The notes under the pieces were generated by a model. That model worked only from the letters and a program-made list of their open reading frames with translations, had not been told where the DNA came from and ran no database searches. Of a DNA stretch of 64,000 bases, positions 1-8,469 are shown in pieces. Each line of letters starts with the position of its first letter. The first letter of the stretch is position 1. This stretch comes from an uncultured Burkholderiaceae bacterium (GTDB taxonomy: Bacteria; Pseudomonadota; Gammaproteobacteria; Burkholderiales; Burkholderiaceae_B): positions 1-64,000 of the forward strand of contig CALBEY010000070.1 of assembly GCA_937888805.1 (NCBI GenBank), in the 5' to 3' direction. The translations under genes and the position numbers were made by a program.

Positions 1-107
1 GAGGCATAACCATCGGCATAGCCAGTAGCGTCCCAGTCTTTTGCGTCGCACCCAGCCACTGCGCCTGTCAGTATTAAGATCAATATGGCGTGTTTGAGTC
101 GCATCAT
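1..107 (-). CDS. Lipoprotein N-terminus, cut by window edge (DUF2799-like)
   Basis: The first 35 codons of a minus-strand gene lie here, starting at an ATG-ATG pair at 107. They encode a short basic start, a hydrophobic stretch and a lipobox (AVAGC) with the lipid-acceptor Cys at about residue 20, so the product should be an envelope lipoprotein. Just after the Cys come a DW pair and a YADGYA stretch. This resembles the opening of DUF2799 lipoproteins, which carry Asp-Trp and Gly-rich DG motifs after the Cys, but so little is visible that the family call is only a hint. The rest of the gene lies beyond position 1. Confidence 0.6.
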   Translation of the reverse strand, partial: MMRLKHAILILILTGAVAGCDAKDWDATGYADGYA

Positions 108-447
108 GTTGCAGGGGCTAGAGCCTTTTGGCTGGGTTTGTCAAAGTCTACACTTTAAAGCCTTTGCTCACCGGTCATAACCAGATGGCATGGTTAACAT
201 CGCTGTCCTCTGACAGGATGATTGACGATTCGTTTTGAGAAGAATCCTAGGCGCTTAGGGCTTTGTTGCCAAAAGGCACTAGGTTTCACTTGAGCTGTGA
301 AGTACGCCTTACAGTATGATAACTGGCAAGCTTGTGCGGATTGTTGAGATCCACTTGAACCCGCCGTGTATTGAAGAAATACATTGGTAACAAGGATCTG
401 CGCCTCAAAATTAAAACATGTATTAGAACCTGACAGGTCAGAGACTC
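108..447. other. Gene-free gap of about 340 bases
   Basis: This gap separates the minus-strand lipoprotein start from the plus-strand MFS gene, so it must hold two divergent promoters. I see only short imperfect inverted repeats (for example TTCAC/GTGAA near 285-301 and CTGTC/GACAG near 204-217). I find no convincing promoter, RNA or operator. A 68-residue reading frame on the minus strand at 286-492 has no family resemblance and overlaps the MFS start. Confidence 0.4.
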
Positions 448-1686
448 ATGGGTGTCAAACACTCGCCGCTCGCAAACGATGCGCGTGAACATTTAGGATT
501 TCCAGTACTGCCTTTAATGGCCACCCTCGCGACGCAGAGTTTGGCAACAATGGCAGCCTTTTCTTTCCCGGTGGTGGCGCCTGTGATTGCCGAAGATCTC
601 CAGGTGCCCGATACGCTGGTCGGTTTTTTTGTGTCGACGGTCTACGGTGTTGGGATCATTTCGGCCCTTCTGTCACCGCGCTTTATTGACCGCTTTGGTG
701 CGGTCAGGGTCAGTCAGTTGGTTTTGGTGGCCACGCTGGCGATGCTCATTGCGTGTTCTTTGGGCAGTGTCTTTTCTGTTGTCCTAGGGGCTGCACTACT
801 GGGTTTGGCCTACGGCGCAACGGCACCGTCAAGTGCGCATTTGTTGGTGCCGCGAACCCCATTAAGAATGATGAACCTGGTGTTGTCGATCCGGCAAATG
901 GGTGTACCTCTTGGCGGGATGATGGCTGGCGTCTTCATGGCGCCATTGACTTTAAGCTTTGGTTGGCAAGCCGCGCTACTGTGGCAAGCACTGCCAGTGG
1001 TGGTTGCACTGTTGTTGCTTGAGTATGTGCGTCAGGGGTGGGATTCGGGTCGAGATCCTACGCGTCAAATATTAAGCGCCGGTCTGTGGGCACCCATCAA
1101 GATATTTTTTGAGCGCCCTGATCTGCGTGGGCTCGCCTTTGCATGTTTTTTTTACAGTGGCTTGCAGCTCTGTTTTATTGCATTTTTGACCGTGCACCTC
1201 ACGAGCAAAACGAGTTTTGACTTGGTTCAGGCCGGTTGGGCTTTGGCCCTGTACCAACTTGCGGCCGTGATTAGTCGACCGATTTGGGGTTGGTTAGCCG
1301 ACAAGTGGGTAGCTGCCCGTGTGCTGTTGGCGTGGCAGGGATTCATCATGGGGGCAGCAGCTGTTCTCACGGGGCAGTTTGACTTGGGTTGGTCGCAGTG
1401 GATTGTGCTTACTCTGTGTGCGGTGGCTGGCATTTCTGCCAGCGGATTTACCGGGCTGGCCTATGCCGAGTGGGCCCGTATGGGTGGTGCACAGAGGACG
1501 GAGGCCACCGGGTTGGGTTCTGGTGTGATGTTTACCGGTGTGCTGTTGCTACCATCTATATTTTCGGTGGCTGTTACCGGTTTGGGTGACTATGGATTGC
1601 CTTATGGTGTGGTCGGAGGGATGGCTATTTTGTCTGGTCTGTTACTCCTTCGTCAAAAAAATACCTTACCAAGGTTTAAAGCTTAG
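448..1686 (+). CDS. MFS transporter
   Basis: This 412-residue, strongly hydrophobic protein has about twelve predicted membrane segments, the usual size of major facilitator superfamily carriers. A loop near residues 70-80 (SPRFIDRFGAVRVSQ) fits the conserved cytoplasmic loop 2-3 of the superfamily, and a second basic loop (GWLADKWVAARV) sits in the equivalent place in the second half. The substrate cannot be read from the sequence. Its position 150 bp ahead of a hydroxyacid dehydrogenase and near an IlvD/Edd dehydratase suggests uptake of an organic or sugar acid. The ribosome site before the ATG is weak, so the start is less certain than the gene. Confidence 0.85.
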   Translation: MGVKHSPLANDAREHLGFPVLPLMATLATQSLATMAAFSFPVVAPVIAEDLQVPDTLVGFFVSTVYGVGIISALLSPRFIDRFGAVRVSQLVLVATLAMLIACSLGSVFSVVLGAALLGLAYGATAPSSAHLLVPRTPLRMMNLVLSIRQMGVPLGGMMAGVFMAPLTLSFGWQAALLWQALPVVVALLLLEYVRQGWDSGRDPTRQILSAGLWAPIKIFFERPDLRGLAFACFFYSGLQLCFIAFLTVHLTSKTSFDLVQAGWALALYQLAAVISRPIWGWLADKWVAARVLLAWQGFIMGAAAVLTGQFDLGWSQWIVLTLCAVAGISASGFTGLAYAEWARMGGAQRTEATGLGSGVMFTGVLLLPSIFSVAVTGLGDYGLPYGVVGGMAILSGLLLLRQKNTLPRFKA

Positions 1687-1837
1687 GCTTGAGAAATTGC
1701 TGGATTATTCGCGTATTAAACTATTGAGCAGTTAGTGGTCAAGAATACTTTTGTTGCAACATATCGGTTGCGATCAAGGTTGTTTCAAATGGATCTCAGA
1801 CGAACCTATGAACAAAGAAATAGAACAGGAGCCTCAA

Positions 1838-2923
1838 TTGAAAAGCTATGAGATTGCAGTTTTGCCGGGTGATGGCATCGGTGTTGAAGTCACCGCGGTC
1901 GCTCTTGATATGCTTAAAACGTTAGGGCCCAAAATAGAGAGGCACTTTAATACGGTTATTCACCCGGCTGGCGCACAACACTATCTGGACAGTGGCGATG
2001 CCTTGCCGGCTTCGACCTTGGATGCTTGCAAAAAAGCGCATGCCATTTTGTTTGGTGCCATGGGCCTGCCGCACGTTCGCGGTGCTGATGGCACGGAAAT
2101 CATCCCTCAGTTGGATTTGCGTTTTGCACTTGATCTATATGCAGGCGTTCGACCCATTCGCACTTGGCCTGGCTTGCCTGTTCCGTTAAGCAATCCTCGC
2201 GCGTCAGAGATTGACATGGTGTTGATTCGTGAAAACACCGAGGGTTTGTTTTACTCGCGTGGGCGAGGGTATGTTGAGGGCACGGGTAGCGAGGCGGCTG
2301 CGTTTGATCAAATGAAAATCACGCACGCTGGAACCGCACGCATTTGTGATTTTGCGCTTGAACTGGCCCGTAGTCGAAAGTCACAAGGCAAAAAAGGTCA
2401 CGTCACCAGCGTTGACAAAGCGAACGTTTTTGCGTCGATGGCGTTTTGGCGCCAAGTCTTTGAAGAGCGTGCTGAAGCCTTCAAAGACATCACGATTGAG
2501 CATGCTTACGTTGACGCGATGGCGTTAAATCTGGTTTTAAAACCCTGGCAGTACGATGTTTTAGTGACAGAAAATATGTTTGGCGACATTTTGTCTGATT
2601 TGATTGCCGCGCTCGTTGGCGGCATGGGCATGGCGCCATCGGCAGACATTGGTGATCAATATGCCGTTTTTCAGCCTTCGCACGGCACTGCACCCGATAT
2701 CGCTGGCCAGGGCATTGCTAACCCAAGTGCCATGTTTTTGTCGGCTGCCATGATGCTCGAGTGGCTGTCCTGGCGACACCAAGACCCGGTCTTACTCAAG
2801 GGTGCTAGGATGATTGAACAGGCATTAGAGAAGGCCTTTCGAGAAGGTGATGTTCTGCCTTATGACTTCGGCGGGCGAAGCGATACAGCAGCAGTTGCTC
2901 GGGCGGTTATCGCCAGGCTATAG
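1838..2923 (+). CDS. Isocitrate/isopropylmalate/tartrate dehydrogenase family protein
   Basis: This NAD-dependent, metal-requiring beta-decarboxylating dehydrogenase is about 361 residues long, the family norm. It shows the N-terminal LPGDGIG motif, the substrate-binding RENTEGLFY segment, a metal-binding DILSDLIAALVGGMGMAPSA region and the cofactor loop HGTAPDIAGQGIANP. The RENTEG form is closer to tartrate or isocitrate enzymes than to LeuB, so leucine synthesis is not the favoured role. I chose the TTG at 1838 because AGGAG sits six bases upstream and the family's start aligns there; ATGs at 1751 and 1808 are in frame but lack a good ribosome site. The exact substrate is unknown. Confidence 0.8.
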   Translation: MKSYEIAVLPGDGIGVEVTAVALDMLKTLGPKIERHFNTVIHPAGAQHYLDSGDALPASTLDACKKAHAILFGAMGLPHVRGADGTEIIPQLDLRFALDLYAGVRPIRTWPGLPVPLSNPRASEIDMVLIRENTEGLFYSRGRGYVEGTGSEAAAFDQMKITHAGTARICDFALELARSRKSQGKKGHVTSVDKANVFASMAFWRQVFEERAEAFKDITIEHAYVDAMALNLVLKPWQYDVLVTENMFGDILSDLIAALVGGMGMAPSADIGDQYAVFQPSHGTAPDIAGQGIANPSAMFLSAAMMLEWLSWRHQDPVLLKGARMIEQALEKAFREGDVLPYDFGGRSDTAAVARAVIARL

Positions 2924-2944
2924 CCAATGGGTTGGCATGACCCA

Positions 2945-3406
2945 CTAATGCTTGGCCGGCGCTGGGGCACGGGTGTTGGCGTCAAAGCCGCCTTTTTTTT
3001 TCCATTCTTCAAACCCGCCTTGAAGAATCCGAACGTTATCCCAGCCGGCCACGCGCAGCGCCAATCCACCTTGGGCTGAGAGCGAGCCGGTGTTGCAGTA
3101 GATCAATACCATCTTGTCTTTTGGGATCTGGTCGCGTTCGTTAAGTACTTGCCGCCATTCGATATTCACGGCACCCGGGATGTGTCCTTGGGCAAATTGT
3201 GCGGGGTCTCTGGCATCAATGATGGTGATGTCTTTGTATGCCTCGCGGGGAATTTGCTCTGCAAAGATCACACCACCGCCGTATTCACTAAAGTCCAAAT
3301 AGCCCGCTATTTCATCAATGGCGGCATTGCTCTGCGCATGGGAGACCGATGTAAAGCCCAAGGTTGTGGCGGTCAGCAGCAGTGTTAACAGGTGTTTGGT
3401 TAGCAT
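2945..3406 (-). CDS. Periplasmic rhodanese-like protein
   Basis: This 153-residue protein has a signal peptide ending near SHAQ (residue 25) and one rhodanese domain. The domain shows IDARDPAQFAQGHIPGAVN and the active-site loop CNTGSLS, whose Cys would carry the persulfide. The conserved end GWDNVRILQGGFEEWKKKGG is complete. Single-domain exported rhodaneses pass sulfane sulfur between donors and acceptors. Two kilobases away lies a sulfide/thiosulfate oxidation island, so a role in periplasmic sulfur handling is likely, though this is inferred from position. The gene converges on the dehydrogenase with a gap of about 20 bases. Confidence 0.9.
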   Translation of the reverse strand: MLTKHLLTLLLTATTLGFTSVSHAQSNAAIDEIAGYLDFSEYGGGVIFAEQIPREAYKDITIIDARDPAQFAQGHIPGAVNIEWRQVLNERDQIPKDKMVLIYCNTGSLSAQGGLALRVAGWDNVRILQGGFEEWKKKGGFDANTRAPAPAKH

Positions 3407-3561
3407 GTTTTCTCGTTGCGTCGTAATTGTTTTGATTTGGATGTCTAGATATCAATCCAGCAGATATTAAATCGAATCTCTAAGATGGTCACTGCGATGT
3501 CATTGTCAGGCGTGCGCGGTCAGCGATAATGCCTAAAACACGAAAAAAACGGAGCAATCTA

Positions 3562-5283
3562 ATGAGCAACAAACCCTCGGGCATGAAAAAAGGGCTGACA
3601 AGCTACGGTGATCAGGGCTTCTCGCTTTTTTTGCGTAAAGCCTTTATCAAGGGTGCGGGTTACACCAATGAGGCGCTTGAGCGCCCAGTGATTGGAATCA
3701 CCAACACGGGCAGTGGCTACAACCCTTGCCACGGCAACATGCCGCAGTTATTAGAGGCTGTAAAGCGCGGTGTGATGTTGGCCGGCGGACTGCCAGTTGA
3801 TTTTCCGACGATTTCTATCCACGAAAGCTTCTCAGCGCCCACCAGCATGTTTCTGCGCAATCTCATGTCAATGGAGACGGAAGAATTGTTGCTAGCCCAA
3901 CCCATGGATGCGGTGGTTTTGATCGGCGGTTGCGACAAAACCGTACCCGCTCAGCTCATGGGTGCGGCGTCGGCTGGATTGCCCGCGATTCAACTCATCA
4001 CGGGATCGATGCTGACCGGCAGCCATCGCGGTGAGCGGGTTGGCGCTTGTACCGACTGTCGGCGTTACTGGGGTAAATACCGCGCCAATGAGATCGATGC
4101 GGCTGAAGTCGAGGACGTCAACGACCAATTGGTGGCCAGCGTTGGCACCTGTTCGGTGATGGGCACGGCTAGCACCATGGCGTGTATCGCTGAAGCCTTG
4201 GGAATGACGGTGCCAGGTGGCGCCTCACCACCCGCTGTAACCGCTGATCGAATGCGGATTGCTGAAGAAACGGGCCGGCAAGCGGTCAGGATAGCCAAGG
4301 AAGGATTGACGATTGACAAAATCCTAACCGAAAAGGCACTAGAAAATGCCATGCGGGTATTGCTCGCCATTGGTGGCTCAACAAACGGCATCATTCACTT
4401 GACAGCCATTGCGGGGCGTATGGGATTTGATATTGATTTAGACGCTTTGGATCGCATGGGTCGTCAAACCCCCGTGCTGCTCGATTTAAAGCCGTCTGGC
4501 CAACACTACATGGAAGACTTTCACCACGCCGGCGGCATGGCAACTTTGCTGCGTGAACTAAAGCCCCTGTTGCACTTGGATGCACTGACCGTCACGGGTA
4601 AAACTTTGGGCGAAGAGATCGATGCTGCTGGCCCAGGCTTTGCGCAAGTCGTGGTCAAGTCAGCCGCCCAACCGATCTACCCACAAGGGGGCATTGCGGT
4701 TTTACGCGGCAATCTGGCGCCAGGTGGTGCGATTATCAAGCAATCAGCCGCCGATGCGCGTTTGATGGCCCATGAGGGTCGGGCGGTTGTCTTTGAAAAC
4801 ATAGAAGACCTTGTGACTCGCATTGATCGTGACGATTTGGATGTCACAGCGGATGATATTTTGGTGCTAAAAAATATCGGGCCCAAAGGCGCACCGGGTA
4901 TGCCAGAGGCAGGCTACATACCGATCCCACAAAAGCTCGCTCGAGCAGGTGTCAAAGACATGATTCGAATCTCGGATGGGCGCATGAGCGGCACAGCCTT
5001 TGGCACCATCGTGCTGCACGTCACGCCCGAGTCAGCAGTAGGCGGCCCTTTGGCGTATGTCCAAAGTGGTGACCGGATTCGGCTCAATGTGGCCGACCGG
5101 GAATTAACGCTATTGGTTTCAGAACAAGCGTTAAAGGAACGCGCCATCAATTACCCCGTTGTCACGCCAACGGCTGAAAGGGGTTACCTCAAGCTATTTC
5201 TTGATACGGTGATGCAAGCGGACAAGGGAGCGGATTTTGATTTTCTGCGCGCCGTGGAAAATCGCGGCAAAACACCGAAGTAG
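3562..5283 (+). CDS. IlvD/Edd family dehydratase (sugar-acid type)
   Basis: This iron-sulfur dehydratase is about 573 residues long. Three cysteines fall where the [2Fe-2S] ligands of pentonate dehydratases sit: Cys56 (NPCHGN), Cys124 (GGCDKT) and Cys197 (GTCSVMGTAST). The C-terminal domain has the DGRMSGTAFG segment with the catalytic Ser. The spacing is close to that of arabinonate-type enzymes (Cys60/128/201), so dehydration of a sugar acid to a 2-keto-3-deoxy acid is more likely than the valine/isoleucine step. The start at 3562 follows GGAG by seven bases; an upstream ATG at 3529 lacks such a site. It probably works with the nearby dehydrogenase and MFS carrier. The precise substrate is unknown. 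Confidence 0.87.
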   Translation: MSNKPSGMKKGLTSYGDQGFSLFLRKAFIKGAGYTNEALERPVIGITNTGSGYNPCHGNMPQLLEAVKRGVMLAGGLPVDFPTISIHESFSAPTSMFLRNLMSMETEELLLAQPMDAVVLIGGCDKTVPAQLMGAASAGLPAIQLITGSMLTGSHRGERVGACTDCRRYWGKYRANEIDAAEVEDVNDQLVASVGTCSVMGTASTMACIAEALGMTVPGGASPPAVTADRMRIAEETGRQAVRIAKEGLTIDKILTEKALENAMRVLLAIGGSTNGIIHLTAIAGRMGFDIDLDALDRMGRQTPVLLDLKPSGQHYMEDFHHAGGMATLLRELKPLLHLDALTVTGKTLGEEIDAAGPGFAQVVVKSAAQPIYPQGGIAVLRGNLAPGGAIIKQSAADARLMAHEGRAVVFENIEDLVTRIDRDDLDVTADDILVLKNIGPKGAPGMPEAGYIPIPQKLARAGVKDMIRISDGRMSGTAFGTIVLHVTPESAVGGPLAYVQSGDRIRLNVADRELTLLVSEQALKERAINYPVVTPTAERGYLKLFLDTVMQADKGADFDFLRAVENRGKTPK

Positions 5284-5306
5284 TGCCAAGTGTGATGTCG
5301 ATTGAC

Positions 5307-5347
5307 ACAAAACAGAAAAGATCCCAGCGGGATCTTTTCTGTTTTGT
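5307..5347. terminator. Bidirectional terminator between dehydratase and fccB
   Basis: A perfect 19-bp inverted repeat (5307-5325 with 5329-5347) encloses a three-base loop AGC. The arms hold A-rich and T-rich tracts (AGAAAAG / CTTTTCT), so the hairpin has a U tract on both strands. It sits 24 bases after the dehydratase stop and 17 bases before the fccB stop on the other strand, exactly where two converging transcripts would end. Confidence 0.9.
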
Positions 5348-5363
5348 GAAGATAACTTAAGGT

Positions 5364-6641
5364 TTAAGCAACGGCATCAGACCAAATGTTTTTGGCCCAT
5401 CCCCAAGCATAAATGCCTTCGAGTTGGTTTGGTGCTGGTGACAAACCGCCAGCACCCTTGACTGGGATGAAGGTGGCACGATCAGGCACGTACTGGTGGA
5501 CGCTGGCCACGTGCACCACATCACTACCGTTTACGAAGCTGTAGCAGGTGTTGGTGACCACAGGCTGAGGATTGACTGGAAAGTCATTGATCTCTGCCAC
5601 GATGGCCGCTGCAGCAACCTTCGCGTGTTGGTTCGCCATGTGACCAGACTTAGGCATACTGGGTGCCGTTTGAATCGAGTCGCCCAAGACATGGATGTCT
5701 TTGGCTTGAGTCGATGCGAAGTCCAAGAACGTCACCTCGGCCCAGCGGTCGTTCATGTTGGCCAAGCCAGTGCTGCGCACAATATTGCCTGCACGCATCG
5801 GTGGCAAAATATTCAAGACGTCCGCTTTGAGATCTTCTTCGAATTCAAACTTGATGGTCTTTGTCTTGGCATCAATGGCTGTGACGCGATGCGCTGGGCG
5901 GTAGTCAATAAAACCATCGTACATATCAGACCAGGCTTTTTTAAAGAGCTTGCCCTTCGATGACACGTCAGGATTGGCGTCAACCACGATGATCTTTGAC
6001 TTGGGCTTGTTTTCCTTTAAGTAATTGGCGATTTGGCAGGTGCGCTCGTACGGCCCTGGTGGGCAACGGTAGGGGGCCAACGGAATCGCCAAGGCGAAGA
6101 CCCCACCGTCGGGCATATCGACGAGTTGCTTTCGCAGCGCAACGGTCTCGGGACCTGCTTTCCAAGCTTGCAGCGTCACGCCATCGCGGTTGGCTTGGGC
6201 CAAGCCCTCAATCGCGTCGAAATTCATGTCGATGCCTGGGGCTAGAACCAATTTGTCATAAGACAATGTGGTGCCATCGTTGGTGGTGACTGTTTTTTTA
6301 CTGGCATCAACCTTGTCAACACGGCCTTTGACCATTTTGATGCCATACTTGCTTGGTAAGCCCTCGTATGGGGTTGTGATTTCGGACATTTGTGCCACGC
6401 CCCCGACAACCAGGTTTGACAGCGGGCAGGAGATGAACTCTCCGTTGGGTTCAATCAAAGTAACGGCAATGCCTTCGTTTGACAGCATGCGCAAGTATTT
6501 CGCTGCTGTGGCACCGCCATAGCCGGCACCAACCACGATCACGTGGGCTTTTGTTTTTTTGCTGGCCAAAGCTAGCTTGTTCATGCCTGCCGTTGTGCCA
6601 ATCAGAGCGGCGCTCTGTCCCAAAAATAGACGACGATTCAT
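5364..6641 (-). CDS. fccB: Flavocytochrome c sulfide dehydrogenase, flavoprotein subunit
   Basis: This 425-residue periplasmic flavoprotein oxidises sulfide to sulfur and passes electrons to the cytochrome subunit. A Tat-type leader (NRRLFLG) is followed by the FAD dinucleotide fold VVGAGYGGATAAKY at residues 36-49. The cysteines expected for this family are visible: one in ISCPLSN (flavin attachment region) and the redox pair in APYRCPPGPYERTC and TNTCYS. The C-terminal half carries the second FAD motif HVLGDS. It lies 12 bases after the cytochrome gene and is surely cotranscribed with it. A SoxF-type role is equally possible because SoxF and FccB are homologous. Confidence 0.92.
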   Translation of the reverse strand: MNRRLFLGQSAALIGTTAGMNKLALASKKTKAHVIVVGAGYGGATAAKYLRMLSNEGIAVTLIEPNGEFISCPLSNLVVGGVAQMSEITTPYEGLPSKYGIKMVKGRVDKVDASKKTVTTNDGTTLSYDKLVLAPGIDMNFDAIEGLAQANRDGVTLQAWKAGPETVALRKQLVDMPDGGVFALAIPLAPYRCPPGPYERTCQIANYLKENKPKSKIIVVDANPDVSSKGKLFKKAWSDMYDGFIDYRPAHRVTAIDAKTKTIKFEFEEDLKADVLNILPPMRAGNIVRSTGLANMNDRWAEVTFLDFASTQAKDIHVLGDSIQTAPSMPKSGHMANQHAKVAAAAIVAEINDFPVNPQPVVTNTCYSFVNGSDVVHVASVHQYVPDRATFIPVKGAGGLSPAPNQLEGIYAWGWAKNIWSDAVA

Positions 6642-6653
6642 GCTGTTCTCCCC

Positions 6654-7010
6654 TTATTTTTTGCCGAGTACTTGAGCAATGATCTCAATTTGCGCTTCGG
6701 TATAGCCCTTGGCGAGCTGAGGCATGATGGTGCCCGAGCGCGTGCCGTTTTTATATTCGATCATGGCTTTGGCAATCTCTTTTGGCGTGAGCGTGTTGAT
6801 CCAAGGCACCCGAGCGTCAGCAACGCTAACACCATTGGTACCATGACAGCTCGCACAGGTTGCAGCCAGCGATGAGTTGTAGACAAACTGTGGATCGACC
6901 TTGTCACCTGACGCCATGGCGGGTGTGGCAAATCCAGCAGCAACCAGCACTGCGGCAGCGCCTAGGCGCTTCAGCGACCTTGTGCGACTTAATTCAAAAG
7001 CACGTCTCAT
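6654..7010 (-). CDS. fccA: Sulfide dehydrogenase cytochrome subunit, monoheme
   Basis: This 118-residue exported c-type cytochrome has a basic leader cleaved near AMAS (residues 31-34), a single heme motif CASCH at 52-56, and a distal Met in GTIMPQLAKGY as likely sixth ligand. It would take electrons from the FccB flavin. Being monoheme and short, it resembles SoxE or the Chlorobium-type subunit rather than the diheme FccA of Allochromatium. The start follows a GGAG by nine bases. It is the first gene of a two-gene operon with fccB, and its promoter should lie in the AT-rich gap upstream. Confidence 0.88.
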   Translation of the reverse strand: MRRAFELSRTRSLKRLGAAAVLVAAGFATPAMASGDKVDPQFVYNSSLAATCASCHGTNGVSVADARVPWINTLTPKEIAKAMIEYKNGTRSGTIMPQLAKGYTEAQIEIIAQVLGKK

Positions 7011-7391
7011 ATCATTTGTCTCCGTTTATCCATCGTGTCAATAAAACCTTAATTTCTATTTCTAATAAACTTATTGTTACAAGGAAGCACAGTATTGCCA
7101 ATAGACTTTGGTGAGGATTTACCCTTGGACGGGTGTGCGCTACTTTTATGGATCTGATGACACACTTAGACTTTCGAATCCTCGCGATTAGTCATCGAAA
7201 GAGTATCGTTAACTCACGCCAAGTGCGGAAATACTTTTTGTGGATAAGCATATCTTTGATTCGTAGAATCTCGGTTTTTGTTCGGTCTTAAAAAAACCGT
7301 CTAAAGACACCCCTTGCGCTTGGTAAAGGGCCATCCGTAGACGGGACTAAAGCGTAATGCTTCAGCTTCAGAAGCGAAACCAGCCCTGCGG
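7011..7391. other. Gap holding the fccAB promoter region
   Basis: These 380 bases separate fccA from the dienelactone-hydrolase-like gene, both on the minus strand. Close to fccA the DNA is AT-rich and contains, on the minus strand, a TTGACA about 30 bases from the ATG. Near 7259-7271 is a small perfect hairpin (GATTC-GTA-GAATC in plus orientation). Near 7290-7312 a short stem followed by seven T on the minus strand may end the upstream transcript. No gene is supported: a minus-strand frame at 7301-7576 mainly overlaps the hydrolase. Confidence 0.4.
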
Positions 7392-8330
7392 TCAGACCCC
7401 GTGGGTCTTAAACCACTGCAGACACTTTTGCCAGCCATCTTTGGCCGCAGCTTCTCGATAAGTGGCTCGGTAGTCGGCATGAAAAGCGTGAGGTGCATCA
7501 GGATAGATCTCGAACCGAGAGGCTTGTGCAGCCACGTTACCAGTGGCTTGTGCCAGGGCTTTTTCCATTTGGTCAACGGTGTTTAAAGGGATGCCATCGT
7601 CAGCGCCACCGTACAGCCCTAGAACAGGCGCTTTGAGAGTCTTGGCAATATCGACCGGGTGGGCAGGAAAATTGTCACTCTTTTCCCCGACTAAGCGTCC
7701 ATACCAAGCGACACCGGCCTTTAACTCTGGGATGTTGGCGCAGGCTAACCAAGTGATGCGACCACCCCAACAAAAGCCAGTAATAGCGCTACGGTTCGCG
7801 TCGCCGCCGTTTTTGGTGGCCCAGTTGAGGCAGGCACGGATATCGTCCACGACTTGTGCATCCGGTGTTTGGCTGATGATTTGTTTCATGATCTCAGCGA
7901 AAGTGCCCAATGACGTGGGATCGCCGGCTCGGGTAAAAAATTCAGGGGCAATCGCCAGATAGCCTTCTTTGGCGAATCGGCGAGCGATGTCGGCAATGTG
8001 CTCATGCACGCCAAAGATTTCGCTACAAACAATCACCACGGGAAGGGGCGCTGTGACATTTTTTGGTTTGGCCACATAAGCGTAAAGTTCGATACCATTT
8101 TCTTGGATATCGACCTCATTGGCTTCTAGCCCGTCAAAATTGGTGCTGATAACTTGCTGCGCTTTTATAGGTTGCGCGGCCAAAGCAAAGCTACCCATCA
8201 ATCCGGTTGCGCTGGCATTGCGCAAAAAAGTACGCCGGTCTTGGTGGTTCTTGCCCGTCAGCGCAAGTCCGTCGTTACTAAAATCGTTTGGTGTTTTGGT
8301 GTTGTTATCGAAGTTGTCGTTTTTTTTCAT
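7392..8330 (-). CDS. Tat-exported dienelactone hydrolase family protein
   Basis: This 312-residue alpha/beta hydrolase shows a complete Cys-Asp-His triad: Cys187 in GFCWGG, Asp in GGADDGIP (244-245) and His281 in DAPHAFH. The N-terminus is unusual for the family. A polar 30-residue stretch precedes a twin-arginine signal (DRRTFLRN, Arg32-33) and a hydrophobic segment ending near PIKAQQ, so the folded enzyme should be exported to the periplasm. It diverges from soxC across a 140-bp promoter region and may be coregulated with sulfur oxidation. The substrate is unknown; chlorocatechol breakdown is unlikely because no other gene of that pathway is nearby. Confidence 0.87.
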   Translation of the reverse strand: MKKNDNFDNNTKTPNDFSNDGLALTGKNHQDRRTFLRNASATGLMGSFALAAQPIKAQQVISTNFDGLEANEVDIQENGIELYAYVAKPKNVTAPLPVVIVCSEIFGVHEHIADIARRFAKEGYLAIAPEFFTRAGDPTSLGTFAEIMKQIISQTPDAQVVDDIRACLNWATKNGGDANRSAITGFCWGGRITWLACANIPELKAGVAWYGRLVGEKSDNFPAHPVDIAKTLKAPVLGLYGGADDGIPLNTVDQMEKALAQATGNVAAQASRFEIYPDAPHAFHADYRATYREAAAKDGWQKCLQWFKTHGV

Positions 8331-8392
8331 AATGCCTCTCCTTTTTGGGCGGCGACTGTCGCTACGGGGTAAGGGTTAACCATAATTCTTTA

Positions 8393-8419
8393 AAAGTAAT
8401 TACTTTATTACCTTATTAC
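8393..8419. promoter_or_regulatory. Candidate operator between dlh-like gene and soxC
   Basis: A perfect 14-bp palindrome AAAGTAATTACTTT (8393-8406) lies in an AT-rich divergent promoter region. It overlaps three ATTAC boxes at 8399, 8407 and 8415, each eight bases apart. The site is 63 bases from the hydrolase start and about 65 from the soxC start, so one protein bound here could control both directions. No regulator gene lies next to it. The palindrome is seen directly; its function is inferred. Confidence 0.5.
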
Positions 8420-8469
8420 ATTATAGAATTTTGTAAATAAATACCAGCTTTGCTTTCGACAAAGCCAAC

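Noticed and set aside
286-492. Minus-strand reading frame of 68 codons before the MFS gene
   Set aside because: No ribosome site or family features, and it overlaps the MFS start.
1838-2923. Possible leuB
   Set aside because: The substrate motif is RENTEG, and no leuA, leuC or leuD is nearby.
7301-7576. Minus-strand frame of 91 codons at the end of the hydrolase gene
   Set aside because: Most of it overlaps the hydrolase in another frame; the part outside has no recognisable domain.
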